Source: Candidatus Dormiibacter sp. (GTDB taxonomy: Bacteria > Chloroflexota > Dormibacteria > UBA8260). Taken from it: DNA of 17,122 nucleotides. Positions within the stretch are counted from its first letter, which is position 1, and each line of letters opens with the position of its first letter. A program made the translations under genes and the position numbers. The notes under the pieces are model-generated. The model did no database searches. It saw only the letters and a list, made by a program, of their open reading frames with translations, and was not told the origin of the DNA. The stretch lies in contig JANWHI010000082.1 of NCBI GenBank assembly GCA_025450495.1, positions 1-17,122 of the forward strand. Reading direction: 5' to 3'. This document shows positions 16,054 through 17,122 of this stretch, in pieces.

Positions 16054-17122
16054 TCACCGGTTGCGGACATCGTAGACGGTGACGTGGTCGCTGCGGGCCA
16101 CCACCGGAAAGCCCTGCGTGGCCCACCACCTCAGGTCGACCCTGTTGTCGACGATGCCGGGCGCGGTGAGCTGGTCATCGATCTCCGCGTATTCGACGTG
16201 GTAGCGGCCCAGAAGGTCAACGGCAGCACAGCTCGACCGCGGCTGGTCGTGACAGCCCTCGAGCATGGTGCGCACGTCGTTCACGCGCGTCCCGAAATCG
16301 GTGCCGTAGCTCCATAACCAGCCGTAGTAGCCCAGAACCGCAGTGCGCCCGGCGACAAGCAGCACGGGGTCGTTGGGCCTGCCTTCGGTGAGGAACACAG
16401 CGTGCGCCGGCGTCGACGCGGCTACGGTCGTCGCCATGCGGATCTCATCGACCGGCACCGAGGTGTACGGCCCACCCACCGCGTCCATCGCCGGCGTCCA
16501 CGGCATCAGGCGCAGCAGCACAAGCATCCCCGTCAGCAGCGTACCGGCCGCCAGCGTGAACGCCGCGAGGCCACGCCACCAGCGCCGCCACCAGCGCACG
16601 ATCAGGGTCCCGAGGAGCAGGGCCACACCGAGGTACCAGTAGGCGAAGAGCTTGGTGTTGTCCCAGTCCCACGACTGGAAGACGACGACGTTGGCGACCA
16701 GGAAGACCGCGATGCACGGGAGGGCGACGGCGAGCAGGTCGCGAGGAAATACGCGGACGATGCGATGAGCACCCGCGGCAACCCTCCCCGGCAGCCTGGT
16801 GGTGGCGGCGGCGATGACGAGCAGCGCGCCCAGCGGCACGGCGACGCCGGTGTTGGTGACCCAGAATGCCCAGTACTGCGGCGACACCAGGGCGCGCCCC
16901 AAGCCGCCGACACCGGTGAGCAGCGCGCTCGGCGACAGCAGCGGCCGGTCACCGCCACCGCCGAGGTACATCCAGCCCGGCTCGATGGTTGGGAAGGCGT
17001 TGCCGGACAACGGCGATCCACGCGGGCCTGCGAGCACGGTCACAAGCTGGGGCAGGGCGACCACCGTGGCCACGCCGAGCGTGATCCACCACCCACGGTG
17101 GCGCCACTGCAGCGCCAGCAAC
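16054..17122 (-). CDS. Polytopic membrane protein, GT-C-like, N-terminus cut by the window edge
   Basis: About 355 C-terminal residues are visible; the frame is open to the edge and the TTG at 17121 is probably internal. At least five hydrophobic segments can be seen (about 11-32, 83-108, 128-147, 157-177 and 184-206, counted from the edge), followed by a soluble, probably extracytoplasmic C-terminal domain of about 145 residues. The DWDNTKLFAYWYLG segment and the C-terminal order of YYGWLWSYG, NDVRTMLEG, DLLGRYHVEYAEID and VYDVRN resemble large membrane proteins of the GT-C glycosyltransferase / YfhO-like type, in which the tail packs near the active site. Catalytic residues would be in the missing N-terminal loops, so enzymatic activity cannot be judged. 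It is likely co-transcribed with the amidohydrolase gene 19 nt downstream. Confidence 0.72.
   Translation of the reverse strand, partial: LLALQWRHRGWWITLGVATVVALPQLVTVLAGPRGSPLSGNAFPTIEPGWMYLGGGGDRPLLSPSALLTGVGGLGRALVSPQYWAFWVTNTGVAVPLGALLVIAAATTRLPGRVAAGAHRIVRVFPRDLLAVALPCIAVFLVANVVVFQSWDWDNTKLFAYWYLGVALLLGTLIVRWWRRWWRGLAAFTLAAGTLLTGMLVLLRLMPWTPAMDAVGGPYTSVPVDEIRMATTVAASTPAHAVFLTEGRPNDPVLLVAGRTAVLGYYGWLWSYGTDFGTRVNDVRTMLEGCHDQPRSSCAAVDLLGRYHVEYAEIDDQLTAPGIVDNRVDLRWWATQGFPVVARSDHVTVYDVRNR

Overview
The window is about 17.1 kb of uniformly GC-rich bacterial DNA carrying 14 protein-coding genes plus one possible mini-ORF. It contains no rRNA, tRNA, CRISPR array, insertion sequence or phage gene that I can see. 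The actinobacterial-type ferrochelatase, a MacAB-like exporter with a lipoprotein but no outer-membrane channel gene, an MMPL pump, many GTG starts and several starts lying right behind a -10 box suggest a high-GC, probably monoderm lineage (Actinobacteriota, or a related soil group such as Chloroflexota or Dormibacterota). The sequence alone does not settle this.

Layout. Bases 1-809 (+) hold the 3' part of a ferrochelatase gene, followed by a strong hairpin. Bases 1000-5271 (+) are a tight four-gene operon: membrane-fusion protein, MacB-type ATPase, FtsX/MacB permease and a lipoprotein with two similar beta-rich domains. Its genes are 2 nt apart or joined by GTGA stop/start overlaps, although the lipoprotein's likely true start lies slightly further in. 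A convergent 79-aa gene (5290-5529, -) encodes only the phospho-acceptor helices of a histidine kinase. It shares an 83-95 bp divergent promoter region with an MMPL transporter (5622-7856, +).

From 7869 to the right edge everything is on the minus strand. In transcription order it runs: a polytopic membrane protein (cut by the window edge), a metal-dependent amidohydrolase, a GT4 glycosyltransferase, a 51-aa protein, a Doc/Fic-like protein without its catalytic motif, a GH57 glycosidase fused to the N-terminal half of a GT5 glycogen synthase, and a GDP-mannose-pyrophosphorylase-like nucleotidyltransferase fused to a degenerate phosphohexomutase. The 51-aa, Doc-like and GH57 genes are joined by stop/start overlaps. 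The last gene has its own promoter and possibly a 12-codon upstream ORF. This half looks devoted to alpha-glucan and sugar-nucleotide metabolism and perhaps envelope glycosylation.

Two themes stand out. First, several proteins keep a recognisable fold but have lost catalytic motifs or whole catalytic domains: the Doc-like protein, the half GT5, the phosphomutase domain and the DHp-only kinase fragment. This suggests binding or regulatory roles. Second, TANNNT -10 boxes sit 6-11 nt upstream of several start codons that lack a Shine-Dalgarno sequence, pointing to leaderless transcripts. The least familiar unit is the translationally coupled 51-aa / dead-Doc / GH57-half-GT5 module at 10478-13652.
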